A stretch of DNA of 60,973 bases from JAPLVB01 sp964353635 (GCA_964353635.1 CAYGVS010000003.1:1-60973); one strand, 5' to 3'. Shown: positions 27,018-34,251, counted from the stretch's first letter. Made by a program: numbers and translations. The notes: generated by a model not told the origin, from the letters alone.

Positions 27018-28526
27018 ATGCAATACGTGAGCCATCCGCTGATAAGGGAGAATTTGGTAGAGGCAAGGTCCTACCAGGAGGCTGTGCTAGGCACTGCTGC
27101 AAAGAACCATACCCTCTGCGTGCTGCCGACTGGCTTGGGAAAGACCAATATAGCCCTGATGCTGGCTGCGCACAGGCTGGATAAGCACCCTGGCTCCAGG
27201 ATACTTGTAATGGCTCCAACCAAGCCTCTGGTCAACCAGCACTTCAAGACCTTCCAGGAGAGCATGAACATCCCTCAGGGTGAGATGGTGGCTGTGACAG
27301 GGTTCATCAACCCTATGGAAAGGGAGGAGCTTTATGGGAGAAGGCTCGTTTTCGCGACCCCCCAGGTGATAGAGAATGACTTGAGGAAGGGGCGGCTCTC
27401 CCTGAAGGATTTCTCGCTGCTTGTGATTGATGAGGCCCACCACTCGATAGGGGGGTATGCCTATCCCTTTGTAGCAAAGCTCTACCTGAGCCAGTCCAGG
27501 TTCCCTAGGATACTCGCCCTTACAGCATCACCGGGAGGTACGAAAGAGAAGATAGAGGAGATAAAGAAGAACCTTGGGATAGACGCTGTTGAGATAAGGA
27601 CTGATAATGACATGGATGTCATACCTTGGGTCAAGGAGAAGGAGGTCGAATGGATCTATGTGGACCTTCCCGAGAGCTTCCTGAAGATAAAAGGCTACCT
27701 TCAGGGTGCTGTGGAGGACAGGGTCAAGAGGCTCAAGTCAATGGGCCTGATAAAGAAGCCCAAGCCCTCCAAGCGGGATTTCCTGGAGCTGCAGGCCAGG
27801 GCCCAGGATTCCATCAGGAAAGGCTACAAGCCAGCCTTTGGGATATCCTCCCTGACAGCCCAGATAATCAAGCTGGAGCACAGCATAGAGCTCCTGGAGA
27901 CACAGAGTATAACAGTCCTGGAGAAATACTGGAACAAGCTTAAGGAGGACCCCTCCGGGGCTGCGAAGAACATCATGAAGGACCAGAGGGTTGCAAATGC
28001 CATTTGGCTCTCCAGGGGGCTGTTCGAGAGCGGCTCCAGGCACCCCAAGATGGGGAAGCTCTGCCAGATAATTGACAACCAGGTCCGGGAGAAGCCCGAT
28101 TCCAAGATAATAGTATTTGCCAACTACAGGGAATCCGTTAAGGATATCGTGTCCAGCCTGGGCAATATAGAAGGCGTGAGGCCTGTGGAGTTCGTTGGCC
28201 AGAAGGAGGGGCTCACGCAGAAGGAGCAGATACAAAGGATACATGACTTCAGGGAAGGCGTGTATAATGTTCTCGTGGGCACGAGCGTCTCAGAGGAGGG
28301 CCTGGACATACCCTCAATGGACCTGGCCGTCTTTTATGAGGCCATTCCCTCTGAGATCCGCTCGATACAGAGGAGGGGCCGGGTTGGCAGGCAGAAGATA
28401 GGGAGGGTCATATTCCTCCTTGCCAGAGGGACAAGGGATGAGGCTTACTTCTGGTCTGCCAAAAGCAAGGAGGCCAGGATGTACAAGACGCTGAAAACAA
28501 TGAAATCAAATCAGGAAAAGGATTAG
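27018..28526 (+). CDS. hef: Hef/FANCM-type SF2 DNA helicase, 502 aa (no nuclease domain)
   Basis: Superfamily 2 helicase of the Hef/Mph1 group acting on stalled forks. Motif I LPTGLGKT (GKT at 41-43), Ia MAPTKPLVNQH, II DEAH at 138-141, III LTASPGG, V GTSVSEEGLDIP and VI QRRGRVGR (about 453-459) are all present. The thumb-like insertion between the RecA domains (SKRDFLELQARAQDSIRKGYK, broken for length) is typical of Hef. Full Hef proteins continue with an ERCC4 nuclease; here the chain ends after KTLKTMKSNQEKD, and the nuclease is the separate gene at 23453. The two may act together as a split Hef. It is divergent from porD. Confidence 0.9.
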   Translation: MQYVSHPLIRENLVEARSYQEAVLGTAAKNHTLCVLPTGLGKTNIALMLAAHRLDKHPGSRILVMAPTKPLVNQHFKTFQESMNIPQGEMVAVTGFINPMEREELYGRRLVFATPQVIENDLRKGRLSLKDFSLLVIDEAHHSIGGYAYPFVAKLYLSQSRFPRILALTASPGGTKEKIEEIKKNLGIDAVEIRTDNDMDVIPWVKEKEVEWIYVDLPESFLKIKGYLQGAVEDRVKRLKSMGLIKKPKPSKRDFLELQARAQDSIRKGYKPAFGISSLTAQIIKLEHSIELLETQSITVLEKYWNKLKEDPSGAAKNIMKDQRVANAIWLSRGLFESGSRHPKMGKLCQIIDNQVREKPDSKIIVFANYRESVKDIVSSLGNIEGVRPVEFVGQKEGLTQKEQIQRIHDFREGVYNVLVGTSVSEEGLDIPSMDLAVFYEAIPSEIRSIQRRGRVGRQKIGRVIFLLARGTRDEAYFWSAKSKEARMYKTLKTMKSNQEKD

Positions 28527-28534
28527 GGATTATA

Positions 28535-28900
28535 TTACAAGCTTAGGTTATCATCCAGCATATATTCTACATCTTTTACGTGTTCATCCCAGGAAGGACC
28601 CCATAGCTCAAGATTTCCCAAATACGCGACAAGATGGCCGTTTTTCTCGATTCCAAGAGAACGCTTTATTCCGGGTGGTATGGCCATCTTATAGTTTCTT
28701 ATTGTGTAAAACTTGCCCTGTTCTTCTGTATCAGGGATAAGAACCAGATATTTGTATCTTTCGTCTTGCTTTAGCGAGGCCTTGAAGCCTTTCACTACTG
28801 TGCTATCCAAGGCAGAGCAGAGGTCCTTGGGAAGATAAAATCTGTTCCCTTTAAAGCTTAGAGTATAGCTTCCTCTAATTCCGGATATCTTCATTTTCAT
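28535..28900 (-). CDS. MraZ-like protein with two SpoVT/AbrB-type halves, 121 aa
   Basis: Two similar halves are visible: SGIRGSYTLSFKGNRFYLPKDLC and YKMAIPPGIKRSLGIEKNGHLV (the second cut here), each like the swapped-hairpin DNA-binding unit of AbrB/MraZ proteins. The end of the second half, AYLGNLELWGPSWDEHV, mirrors the MraZ ending with an aromatic-rich W-x-x-x-x-W segment. Bacterial MraZ is a transcriptional regulator of the cell division cluster; in archaea the fold is rare. The gene follows TFB by about a dozen bases on the same strand, so it is probably cotranscribed. ATG 28900 is chosen over a TTG at 28909. Regulator of unknown target is my best guess. Confidence 0.55.
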   Translation of the reverse strand: MKMKISGIRGSYTLSFKGNRFYLPKDLCSALDSTVVKGFKASLKQDERYKYLVLIPDTEEQGKFYTIRNYKMAIPPGIKRSLGIEKNGHLVAYLGNLELWGPSWDEHVKDVEYMLDDNLSL

Positions 28901-28913
28901 AAGACGCAAAGGC

Positions 28914-29885
28914 TTACCTGCCTTGTCTCTCTTCCTCTTCGCGGACCTTCTCTTCCACTTCGTCCTTTATGCCAAGGCTCTCCACCATCTCCTTGTACCT
29001 GTTCCTGATGGTGACTTCTGTGACTCCTATGGCATCAGCCACTTCCCTCTGGGTCTTCTTCTCACCCTCGAGGACTGCGGCTATGTACAGAGCGGCTGCG
29101 GCCACGCCTATTGGGCCCTTCCCTGAGGTCACGTCAAAGGTGCCTGCCTCATCAAGTATCTCAGCAGCGCGGACCTGTACCCTCTCTGAGAGGTTGAGTA
29201 TGGAGCCGAACCTGGGAACGTAATCCTGGGCCTTGGCTGGAAGAATCCTTATCCTAAGCTTCCTGGCTATGTACCTGTAGGTCTTTCCGATGTCCCTGCG
29301 GTTTATGCCTGAGGCTTTTGATATCTCGTCCAGTGTCCTTGGGGCGCCTTCCTCCCTGCAGGTTGTGTAGAGAAGGGCTGCGATTATGGACTCTGTGGAG
29401 CGGCCTCGAACAAGGCCCTTATTTACAGCCTGCTGGTAGAGCTTGGCCACCTTCTCGTGGACTGCCCTTGAGAGATGAAGCTGTGATACGAGCCTCTGGA
29501 GCTCTGAAAAAGCGAAAGAAAGGTTGCGGTCCTTGGACTTAATGAGCCTCTTGTGCCACTTCGTGAGCCTGTAGTACTGGGCTCTTTTCTTGGAAGAGAC
29601 CTTGAACAGCTCACCCTTGCCCTTGCCTATCTCAGTGGTTATCCCCTGGTCATGCTTCATTGGTGTAAGGGCTGCTCCTGTCCTGACCCTCCTGGAGCGC
29701 TGGTCCTCATCAAAGGCTCTCCACTCTTGTGTGAGGTCGACCATTGACTCGTTGAGCACAGCGCCGCATGCGTTGCAAATAGTTTCTCCTCTCTCGTAAT
29801 CATACTTTATCTTCTCTGAACCGCATTCAGGGCATGTCTGGACAGGCTTTTTTTCCATCATGGTATCCTCAATTGGAAGTGCCAT
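28914..29885 (-). CDS. tfb: Transcription initiation factor TFB, 323 aa
   Basis: General transcription factor that joins TBP at the promoter and recruits RNA polymerase. From ATG 29885 the protein has the N-terminal zinc ribbon (C18, C21, C37, C40), the B-reader/linker (TQEWRAFDEDQRSRRVRTGA), and two cyclin folds (about residues 125-215 and 220-310; the second ends with the helix-turn-helix TQREVADAIGVTEVTIRNRYKEM). The frame is open to a GTG at 29954, but TATA at about 29962-29967 would put the transcript start near 29940, downstream of that codon, and ATG 29885 has a GGAG upstream. It is the promoter-proximal gene of an operon with the MraZ-like gene. Confidence 0.93.
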   Translation of the reverse strand: MALPIEDTMMEKKPVQTCPECGSEKIKYDYERGETICNACGAVLNESMVDLTQEWRAFDEDQRSRRVRTGAALTPMKHDQGITTEIGKGKGELFKVSSKKRAQYYRLTKWHKRLIKSKDRNLSFAFSELQRLVSQLHLSRAVHEKVAKLYQQAVNKGLVRGRSTESIIAALLYTTCREEGAPRTLDEISKASGINRRDIGKTYRYIARKLRIRILPAKAQDYVPRFGSILNLSERVQVRAAEILDEAGTFDVTSGKGPIGVAAAALYIAAVLEGEKKTQREVADAIGVTEVTIRNRYKEMVESLGIKDEVEEKVREEEERQGR

Positions 29886-29954
29886 CGGGCACTTCTCTCC
29901 GTTTGTTACTCCCTTCCAGTGATTATGAGGGTTTTTGAATGCTATATTTTGCAC

Positions 29955-30134
29955 TGGCTCATTTATAAAGGTATCGGTTTTTTTAAGGTATATTTAAATA
30001 CTTTTACCATCATTTAGTGATACTATTTAAACTTAACGTATTATCATGCTTGCATTTAAATACTTGCTCGGTCAAACTATGATTCTATCCGCTCTCCTAA
30101 TTTTTGGTCAGTTTGGATAATAGAGGTGGTTTGG
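29955..30134. promoter_or_regulatory. Divergent promoter region (tfb and 55-aa gene)
   Basis: AT-rich stretch with TTTATAAA-type box at about 29962 for tfb (minus) and two ATTTAAATACTT sequences at about 29993 and 30055; the second is a candidate TATA element for the plus-strand small gene. No longer gene is visible here. Confidence 0.5.
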
Positions 30135-30302
30135 ATGGAATATCAAGTTTTTACCAAGGAAGCAGAAGGTATTGTGATAAAGGGAGTGATAGTAGGGAAT
30201 TGCATGTATTGCCCAAACCCACTGGATGATTACAGGAGCAAGACCTTAGAATACCTAAGGGGAAAGGGTATTCACAATATAGACCTTCCGGATGACTACT
30301 GA
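30135..30302 (+). CDS. Small CxxC protein, 55 aa
   Basis: A short frame beginning MEYQVFTKEAEGIVIKG and ending IDLPDDY carries one CxxC (C23-M-Y-C26, in GNCMYCPNP). A strong ribosome-binding site GAGGTGGT (30123-30130) precedes the ATG by four bases, which is the main support for it being real. It ends 22 bases before the convergent thermosome stop. The size and single CxxC suggest a half zinc-knuckle that dimerises or a redox peptide. No family recognised. Confidence 0.6.
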   Translation: MEYQVFTKEAEGIVIKGVIVGNCMYCPNPLDDYRSKTLEYLRGKGIHNIDLPDDY

Positions 30303-30324
30303 GATTTTTTAAGGGGGAAGGAAG

Positions 30325-31980
30325 CTAGTAGTCTTCCATTCCTCCGCCACCCATGCCCCTTGGAGGCATCGAAGGCGCTTTGCCTCCTGAGCCTGAGGAT
30401 GAGATCACATCATCAATCCTCAGTATCATCTCTGCTGCCTCTGCCGCGGACTTTATCGCCTGGGTCTTTATCTTGAGCGGCTCGATGACCCCCAGCTTTA
30501 TCATGTCCTGGACCTCTCCCGAGAACACATCAAGACCGAAGGTTATCCCTTTCTTGTCGTGCTGTGCCCTGAGGTTGGCTATCTTGTCTATGGGGTCAAG
30601 GCCTGCGTTCTCTGCCAGGCTCCTTGGTATCACTTCCATGGCATCCGCAAAGGCGTTTATCGCAAGCTGCTCACGGCCTTTGAAGGACTCTGCGTATTTC
30701 CTGAGCTCCTTGGCCACCTCTATCTCTGTGGCCCCTCCGCCAGCAACTATCTTGCCCAGCTCAAGGGCTGCTGCTATGCCTTTGACAGCATCCTCCACAG
30801 CCCTCTGGACCTCGTCTATCACATGCTCAGTCCCGCCCCTTATAAGGATGGTGACGGCCTTGGGCTGGGAGCATTCCTCAACGAAAATCATCTGGTCTCC
30901 GGCGATCTTCCTCTCCTCAACCCGGCCTGCGAAGCCAAGGTCGCTCTTGGTAAGGTCGTTCAGGTTGGAAACTATGCTTGCTCCTGTTGCGCGGGCAAGG
31001 GCCTCCATGTCTGATTTCTTGACGCGCCTGACTGCCATGATGCCTGCCTTTGTCATGAAGTGCTGCGCAGCGTCGTCTATGCCCTTCTGGCAGAAGAGCA
31101 CGTTCGCGCCTGACTTGATGACCTTGTCCGCCATGTCCCTGAGCATGCGCTCCTCCTGCTCTATGAAGGCCTGCATCTTCTCCGGGGAGTTTATGCTGAT
31201 TTTCGCATCCCCTTCCAGCTCCTTCACCTCGAGGGCAGAATCGATCAGCGCTATCTTGGCTTTCTCTGCTTTCTTGGGCATGGCTGAATGAACAACCTCC
31301 TTGTCTATGAGCACCCCGTTTATCAATTGGCTGTCGTTCATCGAGCCTCCTTCCTTCTTCTCGAGCTTTATGTTGTCCACATCTATGCTCACCACAGTCC
31401 CCTTCACTTCGGCAATTTTCTTTATGGCTTTGACCGCGATCTCCGCAAGCTCCTCGGACGCCTTCTCCGCGGACTTGCCTGTTATGGCAGTGTTCGCAAT
31501 CTGCTCGAGAGCCACATCGTCATTTATGTCAATCTTCCTGGAAATCGTGCTGAGGACTTCCAGGGCCTTCGCCTTGGCCATCCTGTAGCCCTTGGTTATG
31601 ACAGTGGGATGTATCTCCTGGTCAAGGAGGTCTTCCGCCTTCTTGAGCAATTCCCCTGCCAGCACGACTGCCGTGGTAGTCCCGTCACCCACGGACTTGT
31701 CCTGCGTCTTCGCTACTTCAACCATCATCTTCGCGGCCGGATGCTCTATATGCATCTCCTCCAGAATCGTTGCGCCGTCATTCGTTATTACCACGTCCCC
31801 TATGGTATCCACGAGCATCTTGTCCATCCCCTTGGGCCCTAGGGTAGTACGTACAGCATCGGCAACCGCCTTTGCTGCGGTTATGTTGGAGCGCTGGGCA
31901 TCCCTGCCTTTGCTCCTCAAGGTTCCCTCAGGTAATATCAAAATCGGCTGCCCGCCGAGTTGCGCGAATCCATTAGCCAT
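30325..31980 (-). CDS. Thermosome subunit (group II chaperonin), 551 aa
   Basis: ATP-dependent double-ring chaperonin that refolds proteins in the cytoplasm. The family signatures are clear: RTTLGPKGMDKMLVDTIGDV, ITNDGATILEEMHIEHPAA, the nucleotide motif GDGTTTAVVLAGELL, GGGATEIEVAKELRKYA and the Gly/Met-rich C-terminal tail ending in GGGGMEDY. Length is normal. Only one subunit gene lies in the window. The start has a GAGGTG ribosome-binding site, and a 10-bp inverted repeat lies in the short leader right after the predicted transcription start, so expression is probably regulated, perhaps by heat. Monocistronic. Confidence 0.96.
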   Translation of the reverse strand: MANGFAQLGGQPILILPEGTLRSKGRDAQRSNITAAKAVADAVRTTLGPKGMDKMLVDTIGDVVITNDGATILEEMHIEHPAAKMMVEVAKTQDKSVGDGTTTAVVLAGELLKKAEDLLDQEIHPTVITKGYRMAKAKALEVLSTISRKIDINDDVALEQIANTAITGKSAEKASEELAEIAVKAIKKIAEVKGTVVSIDVDNIKLEKKEGGSMNDSQLINGVLIDKEVVHSAMPKKAEKAKIALIDSALEVKELEGDAKISINSPEKMQAFIEQEERMLRDMADKVIKSGANVLFCQKGIDDAAQHFMTKAGIMAVRRVKKSDMEALARATGASIVSNLNDLTKSDLGFAGRVEERKIAGDQMIFVEECSQPKAVTILIRGGTEHVIDEVQRAVEDAVKGIAAALELGKIVAGGGATEIEVAKELRKYAESFKGREQLAINAFADAMEVIPRSLAENAGLDPIDKIANLRAQHDKKGITFGLDVFSGEVQDMIKLGVIEPLKIKTQAIKSAAEAAEMILRIDDVISSSGSGGKAPSMPPRGMGGGGMEDY

Positions 31981-32009
31981 ATTTTCACCTCACTGGTAAA
32001 TATCAAAAA

Positions 32010-32032
32010 CAATTCCATCTTAGATGGAATTG
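32010..32032. promoter_or_regulatory. Thermosome leader: perfect 10-bp inverted repeat
   Basis: Arms CAATTCCATC and GATGGAATTG around TTA. With the TATA box at 32055-32062 the transcript should begin near 32034, so the palindrome starts at about +1 to +4. It can be an operator for a dimeric repressor or fold as an RNA hairpin in the leader. Confidence 0.65.
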
Positions 32033-32054
32033 CATAGTATATGTAACCAATTAA

Positions 32055-32062
32055 CTTATAAA
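32055..32062 (-). promoter_or_regulatory. Thermosome TATA box
   Basis: TTTATAAG on the minus strand with a purine-rich GAAAAGCA upstream as BRE-like sequence; about 78 bases before the start codon. Confidence 0.6.
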
Positions 32063-32101
32063 TGCTTTTCCATGCCATTTTCCCTTCAAAGGGAAAGAAA
32101 A

Positions 32102-32378
32102 TGGGCTCGCTGGGATTTTCGAACGCACAGTTAGCCGTTTTATCAGCTTCCTATGTAAATCCTTTCTTTTGGATAAGCCCTACCCTTTTCAACGCCGAAA
32201 GGAAGGTGTCTCTTGACACCTTCTGGCTATTTCGAAAAGGGTTGGGTATCGAACCCAGGACCTTCGGCTTCTACGCCATAGCAACCGCGATCTTTCTCTC
32301 TCGCGGGGCCTTATAAGACCTGCGCAAGCCGGCCATAAAGGACGGCATTCGGCGCTCTACCGACTGAGCTACGAGCCC
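32102..32378 (-). tRNA. tRNA-Arg(GCG) with three introns
   Basis: Read on the minus strand. Four exon pieces give a 73-nt cloverleaf: 32378-32353 (acceptor GGGCTCG, TA, D-stem GCTC/GAGC with loop AGTCGGTA, G26), 32332-32323 (CCGGC, then TTGCG), 32270-32249 (AAGCCGA, AGGTC, CTGGG, TTCGA) and 32116-32102 (AT, CCCAG, CGAGCCC, A73). Acceptor and T-stem pair perfectly only when these pieces are joined. The anticodon GCG is at 32325-32323, with U33 and A37. The anticodon stem has one C27-A43 mismatch. Introns of about 20, 52 and 132 nt remain, at about 26/27-29/30, 36/37 (near the canonical 37/38) and 58/59; short repeats leave each junction ambiguous by 1-3 nt. No CCA is encoded. The assignment rests on hand folding. 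Confidence 0.75.
32202..32223. repeat. Hairpin element copy 3, inside tRNA T-loop intron
   Basis: Arms GAAGGTGTC and GACACCTTC around TCTT. It lies in the 132-nt intron predicted at position 58/59 of the tRNA-Arg gene. Confidence 0.75.
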
Positions 32379-32389
32379 GATTGTGGATA

Positions 32390-32411
32390 GAAGGCGTCTC
32401 TTGACGCCTTC
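32390..32411. repeat. Hairpin element copy 4, upstream of tRNA
   Basis: Arms GAAGGCGTC and GACGCCTTC around TCTT, inside a longer unit beginning GATTGTGGATA (32379) and ending CAATC (32415), whose outer bases also pair. It ends 12 bases before the 5' end of the tRNA (minus orientation). Confidence 0.75.
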
Positions 32412-32428
32412 AATCTCGATTCTGGATA

Positions 32429-32450
32429 GAAGTTGACTATTGTCAACTTC
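32429..32450. repeat. Hairpin element copy 5, tandem with copy 4
   Basis: Arms GAAGTTGAC and GTCAACTTC around TATT; unit 32418-32455 begins GATTCTGGATA and ends CCAATC. Two bases separate it from the previous unit, giving a 39-base period. Confidence 0.75.
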
Positions 32451-32525
32451 CAATCTTTTATGGATTTGCTATGCATCCAGCTAATTGTAGTTATTGGAGG
32501 ATACTGTTATAAATTAGAATGCTGG

Positions 32526-32957
32526 TCAGCCGGCAGCCTTTTTTTTCTTCGAGCGGAAGAGAAAGAGTTGTGCAATCTGCTCCATCATCCTGGGCTCCGC
32601 GGCGACTATGTCCACAGAGGAGACAATCCCGATGAGGCTGTTGTTGTAGACCACAGGCAGCCTCTTTATTTTCTTCTCTGTCATCGCATTGGCCGCGTCC
32701 TCTATCTCAGCGTCCGGCTCTATCACGACGACCTCCCCAGTCATGGCCTCCTGAACCTTGGTCTTTGATGGGGTCTTGTTCTTTGCAACGACCTCCCTCA
32801 TTATGTCCCTCTCGGTGATTATGCCAACAAGCCTCTTGCTGTCGACAACGATGAGGCATCCTATGCTGCATGAGGCCATTATTTTGGCCGCTTGCTGTAT
32901 GGTAGATTTTGGAGTAACAGTCTTCACATCTGTCGTCATTATATCCTTTACTTTCAT
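32526..32957 (-). CDS. Two-CBS-domain protein, 143 aa
   Basis: Two CBS modules in tandem: the first contains IMTTDVKTVTPKSTIQQAAK and SIGCLIVVDSKRLVGIITERD, the second EAMTGEVVVIEPDAEIEDAA and RLPVVYNNSLIGIVSSVDIV (each within the usual 50-60 residues). Such pairs bind adenine nucleotides and often act as free-standing energy sensors. The tail is strongly basic (LFRSKKKKAAG). The start is placed at ATG 32957 with GGAG just upstream; a GTG at 32963 overlaps the DUF655 stop. It takes the downstream position in an L21e-Rpo4-DUF655 operon where many archaea have other genes. Target unknown. Confidence 0.85.
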   Translation of the reverse strand: MKVKDIMTTDVKTVTPKSTIQQAAKIMASCSIGCLIVVDSKRLVGIITERDIMREVVAKNKTPSKTKVQEAMTGEVVVIEPDAEIEDAANAMTEKKIKRLPVVYNNSLIGIVSSVDIVAAEPRMMEQIAQLFLFRSKKKKAAG

Positions 32958-32959
32958 TG

Positions 32960-33532
32960 TCACTCCCTCTGCCTCTCCATCCTTGGCACGAATATCCTGT
33001 ACCTGTCCTTGTCGTTCATCTCCTCGACTATCCTTTTGACTATCATCTTCTCCGGGTCAGGGAGGAGCGGAACCCTCTTCTTAAGCTCGGTGAAGTTCTC
33101 GAATGGTTTGACCTTCCTTTCGTCTATTATCGCCCAGAGGTGGCGCTTGCCAATCCCATGCAGCAGCTCCAGTTGGTGCATTCTCGTCGTGAGCTGGCCT
33201 GATTTGTTGAAGAATTCCAGGAACTTCTGTGGGTTCTCATCGACTATCTTCTCAACCGCAGGCTGGACCTCGTCTTTTGCTGCGTTGGTGAGCTCCTTGA
33301 ACTCAAGCCTTCCCCGTATGTATTTCACCTTGTCCCTCTTTCCGTCGCCAATGTATATCCTTTCGCCTATCTTGAGCGCAGTGCCTTCCCTTATTATGAC
33401 CTCAAGCAGCGAGAAGAACATATCTCCCATAACCTGCGCGACAGGCTGCGATCTGTCCATACCGTAATGGCCGTGTGACAGGTATTCCAGGCAAACGGCC
33501 CATTCGTCCTTCTTTATATCGTGGGGAACCAT
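32960..33532 (-). CDS. DUF655-family protein, 190 aa
   Basis: Matches the archaeal DUF655 family by position and sequence: an N-terminal small beta-barrel (AVCLEYLSHGHY, GTALKIGERIYIGDGKRDKVKYI) and a C-terminal helix-hairpin-helix part (LELLHGIGKRHLWAIIDER, FENFTELKKRVPLLPDP). The fold suggests nucleic-acid binding. In most archaea the gene follows L21e and rpo4 exactly as here, so a role in transcription or ribosome biogenesis is assumed but not proven. The start has GGTGAG upstream. Cotranscribed with the CBS gene, whose start overlaps or abuts the stop. Confidence 0.85.
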   Translation of the reverse strand: MVPHDIKKDEWAVCLEYLSHGHYGMDRSQPVAQVMGDMFFSLLEVIIREGTALKIGERIYIGDGKRDKVKYIRGRLEFKELTNAAKDEVQPAVEKIVDENPQKFLEFFNKSGQLTTRMHQLELLHGIGKRHLWAIIDERKVKPFENFTELKKRVPLLPDPEKMIVKRIVEEMNDKDRYRIFVPRMERQRE

Positions 33533-33599
33533 GAACTCACCATTTAGATTTTGAGCTAATCGTGTGATTTTAATAAAATTGGTTTTCAGTTTTAAATTG

Positions 33600-33926
33600 T
33601 TAGCTGAACTTCTTCACGATAGAGACTATCTTCTTCCTGTCTTCCTCCGAAAGGCTGATTATCTCGTTCGAGAAGAGCGTCCTCACTTCATCCGGGTCCT
33701 GTGGCATGTGGTTTATTATCGAGATTATCTGCCTCTCCTTGAGCCTCTCTATCTTCCCGAGCTCCTCGGCCAGCTCGGCAGCGGACTTCTCGGATATCTT
33801 GGAGAACTTCCTGAGGTGGTCCAGAGCATTTTTCTGCTCGTAGCTGAGCTCCTTCTCTTTCTCCTTCTTCTCGAGGATCTTCCTCACCTCAGACCAAGAA
33901 ACGAACTTCTCGTTTTCAACTTTCAT
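33600..33926 (-). CDS. rpo4: DNA-directed RNA polymerase subunit Rpo4 (RpoF), 108 aa
   Basis: Archaeal homologue of Rpb4, which with Rpo7 forms the stalk of RNA polymerase and helps open complex formation and RNA binding. The segments SWSEVRKILEKKEKEKELSYEQKNALDHL (shown only as the helix-rich region), EELGKIERLKERQIISIINHMP and DEVRTLFSNEIISLSEEDRKKI follow the HRDC-like Rpb4 pattern. Length is typical. It sits between L21e and DUF655 in the conserved archaeal order. Confidence 0.88.
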   Translation of the reverse strand: MKVENEKFVSWSEVRKILEKKEKEKELSYEQKNALDHLRKFSKISEKSAAELAEELGKIERLKERQIISIINHMPQDPDEVRTLFSNEIISLSEEDRKKIVSIVKKFS

Positions 33927-33963
33927 GCTCTTTCCTCACGGCTTGCCAGAAACTGAACAAATA

Positions 33964-34251
33964 TTAACTAACAGGCTTTAAATGCTCGGGCTTCAGCATG
34001 AGCGTCTTTTGCTTGTTGCCAAGCATTATGCTCACGACATAAGCCCTTCCGCGCTTCTTCAGGACCTTGCCGACCTTGCCCTTGTACCTGTAATGAGGCA
34101 TGTTCTTGGGGGAAGAAGGGTCGATGTCGATGAGCACTTTCTGGTTGCTATGGAACTCCCTGAGGAACCTCTCCACAGTGAATTTCTCGCCGTGCGGCTT
34201 CTTTAGCTTCCTTCTTGTTCCCGTCCTGAAACCTCTTCCCGATCTTGACAT
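33964..34251 (-). CDS. rpl21e: Ribosomal protein L21e (eL21), 95 aa
   Basis: Large-subunit protein of the archaeal/eukaryotic eL21 family. The N-terminus MSRSGRGFRTGTRRKLKK and the SH3-like core (VLIDIDPSS, MPHYRYKGKVGKVLKKRGRAYVV) are diagnostic. It is the first gene of the L21e-Rpo4-DUF655-CBS operon on the minus strand. Length is normal for archaea. Confidence 0.95.
   Translation of the reverse strand: MSRSGRGFRTGTRRKLKKPHGEKFTVERFLREFHSNQKVLIDIDPSSPKNMPHYRYKGKVGKVLKKRGRAYVVSIMLGNKQKTLMLKPEHLKPVS

Noticed and set aside
30353..31291. 312-aa open frame antisense to the thermosome gene
   Set aside because: It mirrors the codon structure of a highly conserved gene, has Ser/Ala-rich shadow composition and no independent start signals.
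32079..32102. CCCTT/AAGGG hairpin with T-rich run after the tRNA
   Set aside because: Could be the tRNA transcription terminator (minus strand has TTTTCTTTCCC) but the structure overlaps the thermosome promoter region and cannot be separated from it by eye.
32062..32316. 84-aa frame across the tRNA region
   Set aside because: It runs through the tRNA exons and introns on the opposite strand and has no family features.
32379..32455. Tandem units considered as a CRISPR array
   Set aside because: Only two units with a 2-base spacer, strong internal hairpins, no unique spacers of 30-40 bases and no cas genes.
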